64,000 nucleotides of DNA from Patella vulgata (Eukaryota > Mollusca > Gastropoda > Patellidae). Position numbers and translations under genes: made by a program. Below the pieces are notes generated by a model. The model did not search any database. It saw only the letters and a program-made list of their open reading frames with translations, and had not been told where the DNA came from. Location: assembly GCF_932274485.2 (NCBI RefSeq), contig NC_065881.2, positions 50,664,702 through 50,728,701 of the forward strand, written 5' to 3'. Shown one piece after another: positions 32,640 through 44,440 of this stretch. The first letter of the stretch is position 1, and each line of letters begins with the position of its first letter.

Positions 32640-34054
32640 GGGTTGTTTTTTTTTTGGGGGGTTGTTTTTTTTTTTGGGGGGGGGGGGGGCTATTTTATAT
32701 AGTTTATGAAACCTATAAGTCATACTATTATAACGTCGTGGTTTATATGAATACAGGACTATTATTATGAAATCAGAGAGGCGCCTTCTGGTACACTCCG
32801 GAAATATTTTTAAACCAAGGAACAGTTAATGTCAATCGGACTCCCCAGTTCGCGTGTACCTCGATGTGATATATCGCTCAAGGAAGGGAAATTTTGATCA
32901 AGAATATAAAGTGTCATCCGACAATTACTGATTGATCGCCGAATGATCCATAACTCATTTAATGTGCCGGGTACAGTAATCTGGACAGAACATATAATAT
33001 ATGTTACATTTGTGGAATAATAATAAACCGTATTCTGTAGATAAAACCGCGTCAGTGCATCGCTAATTTGGTTTTAAAATATATCTACGGCAAATTGTCT
33101 CTTTAAAATTACTAAAAGACGAAGTTGTACAAAATATCACGCTTTAACACCCGCTGATGAGATATACTGTGCAATACCATTGATGTTCCACATTCGTCTT
33201 CTGTGCGATATTGTAGATGTGCGTGGCATATCGGACTGATAATACCCAGTTATGTAACAGAATTGAATGAGGAGAAGCGTTATGTAATTAAAGTGGCCAT
33301 GGGTGTAAACGTTGGTCAATAAATCATCTCTTGCTTAACGCACAACGATCTGCAAACATTAAAATGCGAAATGAGAGATTTTAATCTGCTCCTTTCCCGA
33401 AATTAAATAAAATTCCAAATTTCTTTTTGATTCATCCAATAATTAAAATGGAATTTTTAACAGAAAAAAAGAATATATCTTTTGTAGTATTGTGTGTTTA
33501 TTTCCTTAACAGATCCCACGTACATACTGTTTACAATAAAAAGAGATCGGCACAGAATATATATACATGTACGTAAACTGTTAACTTTTGTGTGATTCAT
33601 TGTCAATTAATTGGTTATTAGAGCGTTTTTATTTATCATACGTCAACGGTGTCGCAATATTTCCGCGGGAATAAAAGTATACTTGACCTCATATAACCGC
33701 GGCCATTTCAAGGGTTGACCTTACTCCCCCGACATAAAAAAATCACAACATTGGAACTCACATGACAAGTAATGAAGATTAATAAACATCATGGTCCCAA
33801 CATCACATATATTTGTGGATGTTTAGGTTTTTACTCTAACTACCCTAATTTTTCACTTCTGCTGCTTCTAGTGTCGTTATATTGACGGAATTACCCAAAA
33901 AGAGAGCGAACTTGAAGCAACAGCGTAAGGTTAAACAGATTACAGGATGCAATGCGGTTCAATGCATGTATTCATGCTCTAAGCTTTGCAGTGGGCAGGA
34001 GAATGGTGTTATTAATTGTACACATGTGAACTTTGTAGTTCAAAGTCCAAATAT
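32640..34054. other. Upstream region of the IGDCC-like gene
   Basis: T and G homopolymer runs lie at 32647-32690. The rest is unique-looking AT-rich DNA that should hold the promoter and 5' UTR. No clear TATA box or initiator was identified. Several ATG triplets lie upstream of 34055 in other frames (for example near 33948), so the 5' UTR may contain small upstream frames. Confidence 0.4.
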
Positions 34055-34121
34055 ATGGCTTTTATACCAAAATACCTCAGTTTTCACCTTGCGATCGGGT
34101 TAATACTACATCTTGTGCAAG
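34055..34121 (+). CDS. IGDCC-like receptor, exon 1: start codon and signal peptide
   Basis: ATG at 34055 opens MAFIPKYLSFHLAIGLILHL and ends three residues later at CAAG|GTAAGT (donor at 34122). The peptide has a basic N-terminal part, a hydrophobic core and small residues before the exon end, a classic signal peptide of about 22 residues for export to the cell surface. The exon ends after the first base of a codon (phase 1), which fits the phase-1 start of the Ig exon at 41370: together they make a glycine codon. The start is chosen as the only in-frame ATG after the upstream reading frame. The link to exon 2 over 7.2 kb is inference from phase and from the general build of DCC-family genes, whose signal peptide is on its own exon. 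Confidence 0.65.
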
Positions 34122-36263
34122 GTAAGTCTTTTACTCATTCTTCACCAAAATCACCAATGTTGAGTATAAAAAAAAACCCTCCGCGGTTCTCTAGAAAACA
34201 TGGCGCATGCCCCGGACTATAACGAGGGCATTTAGTGGTCAGCTATAGTTTTGCCAAAGCTATTGTCCACGGTATTATTGTTGCAGTCGATTGTCTAATC
34301 ACCGCTTAGTAATTTCATATCAGCTCACATAAAAGATTAGGTTATTTGTAGTGTGCTAGAAAACGAGAAAGCTGTCATTTTATTGCTGATATCTTTAGTG
34401 GGGGCGTGTTAAGAAAATATGCCTTTTTTAACAAACAAATTCTTTTTGGCCATTTTTACTGACCCAGATGAGCTGCCAAATAGTTCATAAATATTAAAAT
34501 GTATTGTTGCTGTTACCAGTTGTTTTATATCATGCGTTGTTATTGATATTTACGTGGCAATCTTGAGCTGTCATCTCACTGAACATAATGATAATGTAAT
34601 CGTTCGCATGTTTTGATTATATTATTCGGTAAAAACCTACAAATTATTCTACATTTTGTATAATAAATGGTAGCTACGTTTTATGGGACAGTTATTGAAG
34701 GACCTTTATATATTTAGTTGTTCTTGAAGGCGTTTTATGTGGAGAAACAACAGGATTATGTAGGTCGAGGCTGAAGCTTCAACATTGTTTTCGCTCTATT
34801 TCCTCTTATTCATTGATTTGTGCGTGACCTCGGGGAAGCCATGTTGGTTCCTGAACTGTTTTTTTTTATTCGTTGAAGACTTTAATAATCAGCTATATGA
34901 ATTCTTCCATGGCTTGTCATTGAATGTGCTCTATCATTAATCACAACCCATTTTATTTGTACATATTGATGATTAATGAAAATAAAAAAAAAACGAAGCA
35001 GGGCTCCATTTCTGGTAAAACCAGCCTATAGAGTGCACGGCAAAGTTGCTGACCTCCGTTGCTCGGCGCACGGCCGTGAGGTCACTGTTCATCATAAATA
35101 ACGAAGAAAATACTCGATAATTTTGGCAACCAAACAAGAGCTTAAGAAATACTACAAAATGTTTGTCATGAATTTAATAAAACGAACTATGCTTTGTAAT
35201 TAACAGTAAATGTATCTCTTAAAAGCGAAATTATATTATGTCACGTTTGATTTAGGAAAAATGTGACCTTCACTTTGAGTGTGACCTAAATAATATAAGA
35301 ATAAAAAAAAACCAGTTGATACCCAATACATTATTCTTTTCACATTTTACAGCACATATTTTATTTTCTGAAATTAAGAAACCATACATGCATCTCTGTA
35401 GATTTGAAAAGATTGATTTAGTTTTAATGAAATATAAAGGAGACAATAAATGAAAAATTGAGTGTGTTAAATTAACATATTCCCATCATAGAATAAACAT
35501 TGTATAATAACATGTAAAAAAAATATTTATAGAATATCATTTCTATTGATAATAATATATTTAAATATAGTATAGTATTATGATGCATAATGCATGTCAA
35601 TATTATGCGAAACATTTAAATCATTAGATTTGCACAGTATGGTGATAAGATTTATATACCATATTTATGTACATGTTTACTTTCATTTAATTGATCTACA
35701 TGTATATATTTATATGCAACAGAACAACAGAAACCGTTAGTATGACAATTGTTGTCGTTAGTATGACAATTGTTATCGGGTGTTCTTAAAATAATTTTAC
35801 CCTGCCAATAACACAACACCTGTTACTACATTAATTACATGTATAGCAACATAATACATGTAATATACAAGAAGTGTTTGAAAGTATATTATTGTATTGA
35901 TTATGCATCTATGTTTTTTTCTGATATTCAATAAATTGTGTAATTTACAATTATATCTTGAACAGAAATCAGAATAGAGTTATGTAATAAAAGAGATTTC
36001 ATCATATTATTATGTACATGTATGGTTATGATTTTCATATTCCATAAAGATACTGATTAAAAATTAGTAAATATTTATTATTAAACAATAAATGAAGTGA
36101 TAAATTCCATAGGAGATTTTTAGGAAAATTGTTTACTTTGCAAAAGTATTAATGACTAAATACTGTATTAAAGATTTTTAGACATAATTTGATTGTGTTT
36201 TTGCTAATAGATACTACATGTATTAAACTTATACATGTAGTGAAATATAGTAAGGGCAGAGGA

Positions 36264-36370
36264 TATTCGCCATTCGAATGGCAAAGATATTTGCCATTCG
36301 TTTACGTTATTTGCCATTCGTTTTCGTTATTTGCCATTTGTTTTCGTTATTTGCCATTCTTTTTTTTAAT
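36264..36370 (+). repeat. 20-bp minisatellite, about four units
   Basis: The unit atttgccattcgttttcgtt repeats about four times from 36289 with single changes. A short inverse unit, cgaatggcaaa, at 36274 lets it fold. Confidence 0.85.
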
Positions 36371-36616
36371 TCGATATTCTCTGTCCTATCACGATGTCTG
36401 GTCGAGGGGTAATGCTACCAACCACTAAAACTAGTTTAACTTCGTCATACAAAATGCACATACATCATTTTCGTTGCAGTAAAAATGCGAAAATTACTAC
36501 TACAACAAACCTTGTTTGACACAGTGCCATTGGAGGTCTATTTATAGCCTAGCGGTGACTACCCGAAAAAGTACTGTACTTTATGACATGTCTTTGAAAG
36601 GTTTAAATAAGACAAA

Positions 36617-36850
36617 ATAGTCTAAAGGCCCCTACGCGCAAGGGAATTATTCAATTAAAAAAAAATGGAACCCTATATGTTAGTCCCGAAATGACCTTCT
36701 CTCTCTCTCATTCCAGTTTCATATGAGGAAAATTTTGCCCGGATACGCCAATGTATACACGGGTCCTCGTTTTTTTCGTAACATCCGAGCGACTACACAG
36801 CTGTCTTTATCAGGCCCTCCGTCCTACACCACTGACAAGGGGAAATAGCC
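36617..36850. mobile_element. SINE-1 tail fragment (+) joined to a SINE-2 fragment (-)
   Basis: 36623-36715: cccctacgcgcaagggaatt, tgttagtcccgaaatgacct and a CT run. 36716-36850: inverse SINE-2 body, gaggaaaattttgcccggat, ctccgtcctacaccactgac. Confidence 0.75.
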
Positions 36851-37163
36851 AAAACAAATTATGATCTTGCTTAAAAAATATATTGTTTAGAGTAGGCTAC
36901 ACAGCAGAGACGCTTAAACAAACATTCATGATTCCCGAAAAAAAAATGTCACTGTGTATTAAACTGACATTAAATGTTCTAAATTTTATGCCGAATTTTA
37001 ATCCCTCAGTCAATTTTAAGAAATTACGATCTCATCCCTGGCTGGACGTACGCCTATGTGAGTAGATGTAAATGAATTATATGTTTGACAATAAAACACA
37101 CGGTTGAAAAAGTAATGTAGGCTATGAGTAGCAAATGAATACGGGATGCCAATAAAGAAATGG

Positions 37164-37525
37164 CGGGGGGGGGGGGGGGGCAATGGTTAGCACGTGTGCG
37201 CTGTTTCAAAAGGTCTGTCATTGAGGTCTCTCTCTCTCTTTCTAAGGGGGGTTGGATGCCCGAATGATTAGCATGTGCGTGCTGAATCGTACGACCTGTC
37301 ATTGAGTCAACTGGCGTGGTTTCGAATTCCCGGTTGTACGTGACAAGGAGTAGGGTCGCCTGTCCAATCTCGTGGTTTTCTCCGGGTCCTCCAGTTTCCT
37401 CCCACTGCTAAAGACCCCTACGCGAAAGCGAATTATTGAAATAAAATTAAACCGTATGTTAGTCCCGAAAAGACCAAGTTTGTGTCTAATGGACGTAAAA
37501 CCCCATTTCTCTCTCTCTCTTTCTA
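37164..37525 (+). mobile_element. SINE-1: head fragment followed by a full copy
   Basis: 37164-37245 is a head (caatggttagcacgtgtgcg) running into its own CT run. 37246-37525 is a full copy with A box TGGATGCCCGAATGATTAGC, B box GGTTTCGAATTCC, the cctgtccaatctcgtggttt block and a CT tail. A run of G at 37166-37180 lies before the first head. Confidence 0.85.
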
Positions 37526-37582
37526 GTTTGAAATGGAAGGTATAAATAGAAATATACGGGTGGCAAATATAACAGCAGTTGG

Positions 37583-37866
37583 AAATGAAATGAAATGGAG
37601 TTTAATGTCCTACGATTCTGCTCCTAACCTGGGCTAATGAAGACGGGCATATGCCATACAGTGTGCTATGAGGGAAATTTTGCCCGGGCAGCGGCGCTAC
37701 GGCCTACTCTTATATCGAATTCCAACTGCCAAGGGATCTTTTACGTGCACGCCAATGTGTACACGGGATCTCGGTTTTTCGTAACATCCGAACGACTAGA
37801 CAGCTGTCCTGGTCAGGCCCTCCATCCTGCATCACTGACAAGGGGAAACCACGCTGGAAGAAAAGT
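37583..37866 (-). mobile_element. SINE-2 copy lacking the head
   Basis: Inverse: gaaatgaaatggagtttaat, tgcccgggcagcggcgctac, gccctccatcctgcatcact, ending aaaccacgctggaag. Confidence 0.85.
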
Positions 37867-37914
37867 AAAGAGTGCCATCTACTAGTACATAGGGGACAAC
37901 ATAGATCAGTGAAT

Positions 37915-38235
37915 TTTCAGTTCATTTTTAATATTGTCGTTCCCCTGTCCGTCGGTCGGTCCGGCTCTAGGGCTCAAGTTAATATCTGTTTGATTTTACA
38001 TTTATACACAGTATTTAAGGTCATGAGACGAAGAAAATTGCTGCTAGAGTTATGACCCTTGATCACTTTGAAAAATCTTGTGGATGCTCTAGAGGCTAAC
38101 TTTAATATCCGATTGACTTTAAATTTATACAATGTTTAAGGTCATCAGACGAAAAGTCCTGTTGATTTTCAAAAATTTCCGAAAATTGCTGCCAGAGTTA
38201 TGGCCCTTGATCACTTTGAAAAATCTTGTGGATGA
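37915..38235 (+). mobile_element. Family B element fragment (head side)
   Basis: tattgtcgttcccctgtccg followed by about two family B repeats (ggtcatgagacgaagaaaat, ggcccttgatcactttgaaa). It is cut off and joined to a SINE-2 tail. Confidence 0.75.
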
Positions 38236-38375
38236 TTCGATATAAGAGTAGGCCGTAGTGCTGCTGTCTGGGCAAAATTTCCCTCATAGCACACTATGGC
38301 GTACTGTATGCCCATCTTCATTAGCCCAGTTCAGAGCAGAACAGTAGGACGTTAAACTCATTTTCATTTCATTTC
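38236..38375 (+). mobile_element. SINE-2 3' part
   Basis: gatataagagtaggccgtag through gtaggacgttaaactcattt and catttcatttc. Confidence 0.8.
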
Positions 38376-38401
38376 ACTTTAGAGACCATAGTTACATGTA
38401 C

Positions 38402-39382
38402 ATTGTAGCCCAAAATGGAAATTTCTTGGATTCTGATTGGTCGAAAAGTGGCGTGGAATGAGTATAACAGTCCTCTAAATTTCCTGGGCGACTCACTGCG
38501 AATGAATATTTTCTGGGTGCTAGACTCGGTTTGCAGTGGCCAAAAATTCTACACCTTAAAACTTTATTCCAGGAAATCTTCATGATTTTTTTCTTGTATG
38601 TCATCAACAATGAAATTCAACCATTGGCTTATTGAAACACACACCTGAAACACACACAAAAAAAGTTAGTGAGTGTATTTGAAAGATAATAAGTAAATTT
38701 AATTTCAAGGCTGGTCTGACAATAATAATGGTTGCTATGGACAGTATGGTCACTCGATCATAATCAGACTGGTCAAAATCGAAGATTTTCAACAAGTGAA
38801 TAAATATACTACAATTTATTGAACTCCCTATGGACCGTAATATATTTTTAATAATATACAAATCAGGCTGATACTACTGATATGAATAGGACAGAGACTA
38901 ATTTTCATACAGATACACAGGCCAGGGTTTTTTTGCGAAGAAGAAGCATCATATTCACAGCGTCGAAATGACAACGTAAACAAGCATACATGTAGCAACC
39001 ACATGCGTACGCTACACAGCATCTATCTACACTGTCACACGAGTTTATGGACATTTATCAAACATGATATGCAATTTATTTCGAACCTAGTCACTGCTGC
39101 AGTTTAAAATCATTTAAAAAGTACATAAAATACACTTACGTTTTCTGTTTAAATCTTTAAAATTATCGCAGAGTGACCTCCCTTTCCAAACAGACACACA
39201 TATCCAGTCGCTTTGTGAACCAAATAGAATGGAAATGAGTGTTCATCTTATTACGTCACGGATATTTTCATTACGTCAAAATTGTTTTCCTTGGTATTTA
39301 CGTCATTAAAACCAAAATACTACCATCAACTATCGCCAAAGAAAGAATTCCAAGAAAAATGTTAAATATTTTGGGCTACAAT
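38402..39382. mobile_element. DNA-transposon candidate with 15-bp terminal inverted repeats
   Basis: ATTGTAGCCCAAAAT at 38402 and its exact inverse ending at 39382; further inside, TTTCTTGGA is again inverted. No transposase and no clear target duplication. The right part contains three TACGTCA-type sites (about 39250-39305). Frames of 64-85 codons inside are not recognised. Confidence 0.55.
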
Positions 39383-39385
39383 ATC

Positions 39386-39515
39386 GATAAACACCTCCCG
39401 TTTAGAATTTATCGGACTGTTATTGTCCATTTGATACCACTTAAATTTTTCATGATTTAAGCGGTATCAAATGGACAATAACAGCCCTCTAAATTCTAAA
39501 CAGTCGGTGTTTATC
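39386..39515. repeat. 130-bp hairpin
   Basis: GATAAACACC...TTGATACCACTTAAAT pairs with ATTTAAGCGGTATCAA...GGTGTTTATC, a stem of about 58 bp with a few mismatches and an 8-base loop. The motif aacagtcctctaaattt also occurs at 38466 inside the neighbouring element. Confidence 0.85.
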
Positions 39516-39519
39516 TCCT

Positions 39520-39870
39520 AATTGTATCATCTGATTGATTTTATATTTATACACCATGTTTACGCTGACATGTATATATAATTGTTTCAATTGACTTTAG
39601 GTTGATACACAGAGTTTAAGGTCTTGAGACGAACAAGTACATGTGTATTGATTTTCAATGATTTTTGATAACTTCAGCAGCTAAATCCATGATGTATACT
39701 GATGATTTTCGGATAATTACTTAATGAGTTGTTACTCTTAATCAGATTTTAGTGTATTGTAAATGTTTCATTACCGACAAAAGTAAAAATATGCAACAAC
39801 TCTTGTTGACTGCCCGGGCGATTTAGCTGCTGTGGGCGTAGGTTTTGTTGCCTGGCAACCATCTTTGTAA
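39520..39870 (+). mobile_element. Family B element, 3' end
   Basis: It matches 60985-61310: gattttagtgtattgtaaat, gttgactgcccgggcgattt and the tail tgtgggcgtaggttttgttg with cctggcaacc. Confidence 0.8.
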
Positions 39871-40869
39871 ATACTGAATAGTATTAACCATTTTTGGACG
39901 GATATTGCTATTAAATTATTGCAGGTTTCAAAGGATTCCTTTATCGCTCAAATCACGCTCAGGGAACTTAATAAAATCAACAAAGATAGTGAAAAAACGA
40001 AAAATCCCTGCCAGACAAAATGACAGGCACCAGACGGGATGGTTGTGACAGGTGCTTTATTGTCAGGCTTGGTTTTGTAGATTATATTTAATGAACAACT
40101 CAATTTTGTTATGTAATAAAAGTACATATATTAGTCAGTATAAAAAGATAGTTGCAATTTATTACATTACATCAGAACAAGGCTATTAGTCAGTGATATT
40201 TCATTTTCAACCTTTTTTTGTATACAAATAAAGTGACCATATCCTATTGTTTTCCTGATCATGAGCAACTGGGAATCTTTTTGCAATGGAGTCGATCTGT
40301 TCCTCGAATAAGAGGCCTGGCCATGAAACGCAGTCATCTGACAAATTAAAATCGTAGTAAAGAGAACTACAATGTACATCATGTTTGGAACCAAACCCGA
40401 TATACATGTACATCAATAACTTACAAAATACATACATGTATGTCAGTATTTATGGAAACTTGAAATAAATGTCCAAGTTCCAATTAATGTTAGTAGCCTT
40501 GTTATCCAAATATTTCCTGTACTGGTTTGTTTATTTAAACAACATATGTATTATTCTAATTGGTAAAACAAAGTCACTTATTGAATTTCAACAAATCCTG
40601 TTAATTACTTCAAGAGTTATTGTCCTTGGCTTCACTTTGTAGGTTCTTGTGAACACTCTTTATGATCACTCTTTATGATTGCACTTGCTCACTTTGTAGA
40701 AAATAAAAGTCATCAGCTGATCTACAAGTACTTTAAATTTTTCTCTTGCTTTTGACTATTGCAATGAATAACAGTTGTAACAATTTCTGACAATTGTTTG
40801 TTACATTTCGAATGATATTATACATTATAAAGGTTTTACGTTTTATTTACATGAAGATTCACAATGTGA

Positions 40870-40945
40870 CAGCCTTAATCTTGCTTGGACAACATAGCTG
40901 CTGTGGGTGTATATTTTGCTTTCTGGCAACCTTCTTTATATTGTA
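40870..40945 (+). mobile_element. Family B tail fragment
   Basis: acatagctgctgtgggtgta, ttttgctttctggcaacctt: the family B 3' end, diverged. Confidence 0.6.
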
Positions 40946-41369
40946 TTGTTATGTATACACATATATACAAACATCCCAATGAGGAAAAGGTTTAGAATAC
41001 AACTATAGCATTCTGCTTTACTCTCCTTCAGTTTAACGATGGGGGGAAAAATGGGTATGATGGGTTCAATCAAATTCTTCTTAAAGCGTTTTCTTGTACA
41101 CCAGATTCAGCACTCGGGATGCAATTAAAAGTGACAGAGATTGAATCAAGTAAATGACGCTCAGTACATGTACTTCATGTCCTTCAGTTGCTTATCACAG
41201 AAATGAAGCACATGTAAAAGATTGTTGTTTTTTTTCGTGTTTGGTTGTAGTGATCCTGGAGTATTTTCAGTTTTGAAATTGATAACTCTGCAAAAGAAAT
41301 TTTTCAAGATGGTTTTCCAGAAACGTACATGTCATGCATTCCAATAATTGTTTCTGTGTATAATTTCAG

Positions 41370-41681
41370 GAAACGAAGAAATCAGTCTTGGTGTTGACTT
41401 TCATCCAAGCAAATATGTAGAAATAGCTGTACAAAAAAGTTCCTTCACTTTAAACTGTTCAGTGACTTCGACGGACAAAAATCGTCCGCTAACATATATT
41501 TGGCATAAAGATGGAGTACCCCTGACCTCACAGCAACGGCCAGTGATATTAAACAATGGATCTCTGTATATTAAAAGGATCCGTAAAAATAAAAAGTGGA
41601 ATGATGAGGGGAAATATCAGTGTATTGCCAGTAATAGTATTGGTAAAATTTTAGCTCCTGTGATTCTGTTAAAAATCAGAA
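41370..41681 (+). CDS. IGDCC-like receptor, exon 2: first Ig domain
   Basis: Acceptor TTTCAG at 41364-41369, donor GTAAGT at 41682; 312 nt, phase 1 at both ends, so the exon is one portable Ig module (residues about 23-127). It reads SSFTLNCSVTS with the first cysteine, YIWHKDGVPL with the core tryptophan, NNGSLYIKRIRKNKKWNDEG and KYQCIASNSIGKILA with the second cysteine. The long stretch between NGSLYI and DEGKYQC matches the first Ig domain of DCC ([20 protein letters not shown]) and protogenin (NGSLYISEVEGRRGEQSDEG) from memory, a mark of this family. It would lie at the outer end of a single-pass cell-surface receptor used in axon guidance or tissue morphogenesis. The family call is strong; the subgroup is not settled. 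Confidence 0.85.
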
Positions 41682-42238
41682 GTAAGTATAGTGTTTTTAT
41701 ATATTTTTAAAAAATAAAACATTACAGTGTGCAATATACATAACATCTATGTACAGTATTTGTTGAATTCAAAGATGATTCCAACTAATGATATTGACTG
41801 CATTTTATTTATCCACAATATGAATATCATTCTTCCATTTAAGTGTATCAGAACTTCCTATGATTGCCATCATTGGGGATTGCTTGGTAATTATGCGTAT
41901 CAGAGGATTAATAACATGTTATTGTATAATAAACAGTATAATAATCAAAAAGACTGACCGATGTATAATCCAATATTGTATATTTACACACCACATCAAG
42001 GGTATTGACCTTAAATCAGTGAATACAGTGGGAGTTTTATCCAACATTCCTAGTATAAAAAACATTACTCTTTTAGAAGCTGTAGTGATATTCTAAGAGA
42101 TTATTTAAGATGTACATTTACATGAAATGTACAGTGTACATCTATACAGTACATTGTTCTTAAAGATGTGTGTCATTGCTTTAACTTTGGTACAATTATT
42201 TAGTATGTAAACTATACAGTGTACATATGTAGAATTAA

Positions 42239-42972
42239 AGGACAATATTGGTGCCAGTCATTATCACATATGTGTTAGAGCTGGTTAAACACATTCCAAA
42301 TATATTTTTAACACAGAGATCATTGCTACGATAGCTGAGTAATACAGGTTTCCCGTATCGGAAGTGACGAACGTCAAAGGAAAACACGAGTCGCTGCTCT
42401 ATATAACTGACTGAAGCGACGAGTGATAACAGATACACGGCCGAATTTCTACTCACTAATAATTCCTTCCAAGACCAAAAGTTGTTATATGGGACTGTAA
42501 GAGGATACATGTATCTGACAATTCATTACAGTAATTGAATGTCATTAGATAAGAGAACACGAGAAAAATAGAAATGGTCCGTACATTTCCTTGTTTATAT
42601 TCATTCTATACCTTATAAAAACATGGTAATGCACAGACTTTTTCTGTTTTTATTACGTGTTCTCTTATCTAGTGGCAGTCAATTCTTTTTATGAATTGTC
42701 AGATATCCTCTCGCAGTCTCACACAACAACTTTTGGTCTTCGAATGAATTATTAGTGAGCAGAAATTCGGACGTGTATATGTTATCACTCATCGCTTCAG
42801 TCAGTTAGATAGAGCGGTGACTCGTGTTTTCCTTTGGCGTTCGTCACTTCCAATACGGGAAACCTGTATTACTCAGCTATCGTAGCAATGATCTCTGTGT
42901 TAAAAGTATATTTGGAATGTGTTTAACCAGCTCTAACACATATGTGATAATGATTGGCACCAATATTGTCCT
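42239..42972. mobile_element. Fold-back transposon, 734 bp, TTAA target duplication
   Basis: Two arms of about 325 bp are inverse copies, about 90% identical, with an 85-bp spacer near 42565-42650. Both ends are AGGACAATATTGGTGCCA. TTAA flanks it at 42235-42238 and 42973-42976. TTAA duplications are typical of piggyBac and Kolobok transposons; this is a non-autonomous, palindromic derivative. It lies inside intron 2, so the pre-mRNA would carry a long hairpin. Confidence 0.85.
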
Positions 42973-43051
42973 TTAAAGACATTTATATATCATTGCTTAA
43001 TCTGACAATACATCATTAATTTCTTTGGAATGCTCATTATGATAACATATA

Positions 43052-43735
43052 CAGTGGACTCTGTCACTTCCAACATCAATACTATGGAATTCTGTGAAAT
43101 CCCTCATTTTCATGTCCCAATTTATTTCCTTATTACTTCAACCCAAGAAATTTTGAGTAATCCAGATTCTGAATATTCCAAATTACGACATCAATTGGCG
43201 GTCCCATCACACGATTTGCGTACAATTAACATTGGATAATCCGGCCTTCAATCAGTGGGAATTAACGGACAAGCAGTCACCAATCAATTAACTGTGAGCA
43301 TAAAACACCTGTCGGTCTTTGTTGATTACCTTGATGATTTTATTTTATAATCTCTTGGTAAAAGTATTCAATTGGCCGTACTGCAGTATCCAACATTTTA
43401 AAGCGAAAAGATGAATGGTTTAAGGGCATGTACAAACACAACCTGTCGGTCAATTACATGTAGTTGGCCAATTGTAAGGCTTGGATGAAAAGTGCTATTT
43501 AGTCAACTTTAGATGATTATATATATTCAAAGTAAATTGTTACGCAATTGTTTGATATAATGTAATAAAATTTTGAATGTACAGAAAGCGTTATCAAATT
43601 TTAAGTGCTGTGTATACGAGCGTGCATAATAATAATACTTAGGTATTCGAAGTTACAATAATAATTCCAGTATAATTAATCCGGCATACATGTATTGTAT
43701 CGATCCTGTACAATGTCGGAATTGACAGTCCACTG
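43052..43735. mobile_element. pogo/Tigger-like non-autonomous element, 684 bp, TA target
   Basis: Ends CAGTGGACTCTGTCACTTCC and, inverted, CAGTGGACTGTCAATTCCGA; further in, GGATAATCCGGCC and its inverse ATTAATCCGGC. TA lies directly outside both ends (43050-43051, 43736-43737). CAGT-starting ends with TA targets are usual for the pogo/Tigger group. No transposase frame is seen. Confidence 0.75.
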
Positions 43736-44165
43736 TACACGGAAAACTGGTACAAAGTTGTTAAAATGCTATGCGAGGAAAATACACATCAATGTCCATA
43801 ACCCCCAAAATCATAAATAATGATTTTTAGCAATCAAAATTCACATTATGATACTTAAGGGTACTTACATGTACAATGTACATGTTTGTCTGAATCTTGT
43901 GTGAGAGAGAGACAGACACACACACACACTGAACACAAACTGTACAAGTACAAGTACAATTAAAAAAAATGTACATGTATCTGTATAATTATTTATTTCA
44001 ATAATTCACATGGGTGCAGTGATCTTAAAAAATTGAGGGAAACTGGAGAAATCCAAGAGATTAGAAAGGCAATCCTGCAACTTTGCATATTACATACATG
44101 TACCAGCATGATATTAAAATCACATTCACATGGATTGATGACTGGTCTTTTGATCTAAAATGCAC

Positions 44166-44440
44166 GGGGGTTGGATGGCTGAATGGTTAGCGTGCGCGCG
44201 CTGTATCATAAAGTCTGTCATTGAGTCAACTGGCGTGGTTTCGAATCCCCGGTTGTACGTGACAAGGAGTAGGGTCGCCTGTCCAACCTCGTGGGTTTTC
44301 TCCGGGTCCTCCGGTTTCCTCCCACTGCTAAAGACCCCTACGCGCAAGCGAATTAATGAAATAAAATTAACCATATGTTAGTCCCGAAATGACCTAGTTT
44401 GTGTTGAGTGGACGTTAAACCCCATTTCTCTCTCTCTCTC
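44166..44440 (+). mobile_element. SINE-1 reference copy, full length with 12-bp target duplication
   Basis: Head with A box TGGCTGAATGGTTAGCGTG and B box GGTTTCGAATCCC; then gtacgtgacaaggagtaggg, cctgtccaacctcgtgggtt, ctccgggtcctccggtttcc, gacctagtttgtgttgagtg and a CT tail. TCTAAAATGCAC flanks it at 44154-44165 and 44441-44452. The best preserved SINE-1 in the window. Confidence 0.95.

Larger units (their letters stand above)
34122..41369 (+). other. Intron 1 of the IGDCC-like gene (7.25 kb)
   Basis: GT at 34122 and AG at 41368-41369 (taatttcag). 34122-36240 is AT-rich with no recognised gene. Then come a 20-bp minisatellite, SINE-1 and SINE-2 pieces, family B fragments, an inverted-terminal element at 38402-39382 and a hairpin at 39386-39515. 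39875-40770 and 40950-41340 show nothing recognisable. Confidence 0.6.

Noticed and set aside
32640-32692. T and G homopolymer blocks as a regulatory quadruplex
   Set aside because: The runs are long and uniform; sequencing or assembly error is as likely, and nothing else supports a function.
33882-34103. Frame overlapping exon 1 of the receptor gene
   Set aside because: It lacks an ATG at its start and is out of frame with the signal peptide, whose phase fits the downstream Ig exon.
38828-39022. 64-codon minus-strand frame with a signal-like start
   Set aside because: It lies inside the inverted-terminal element, is short and has no splice or promoter context.
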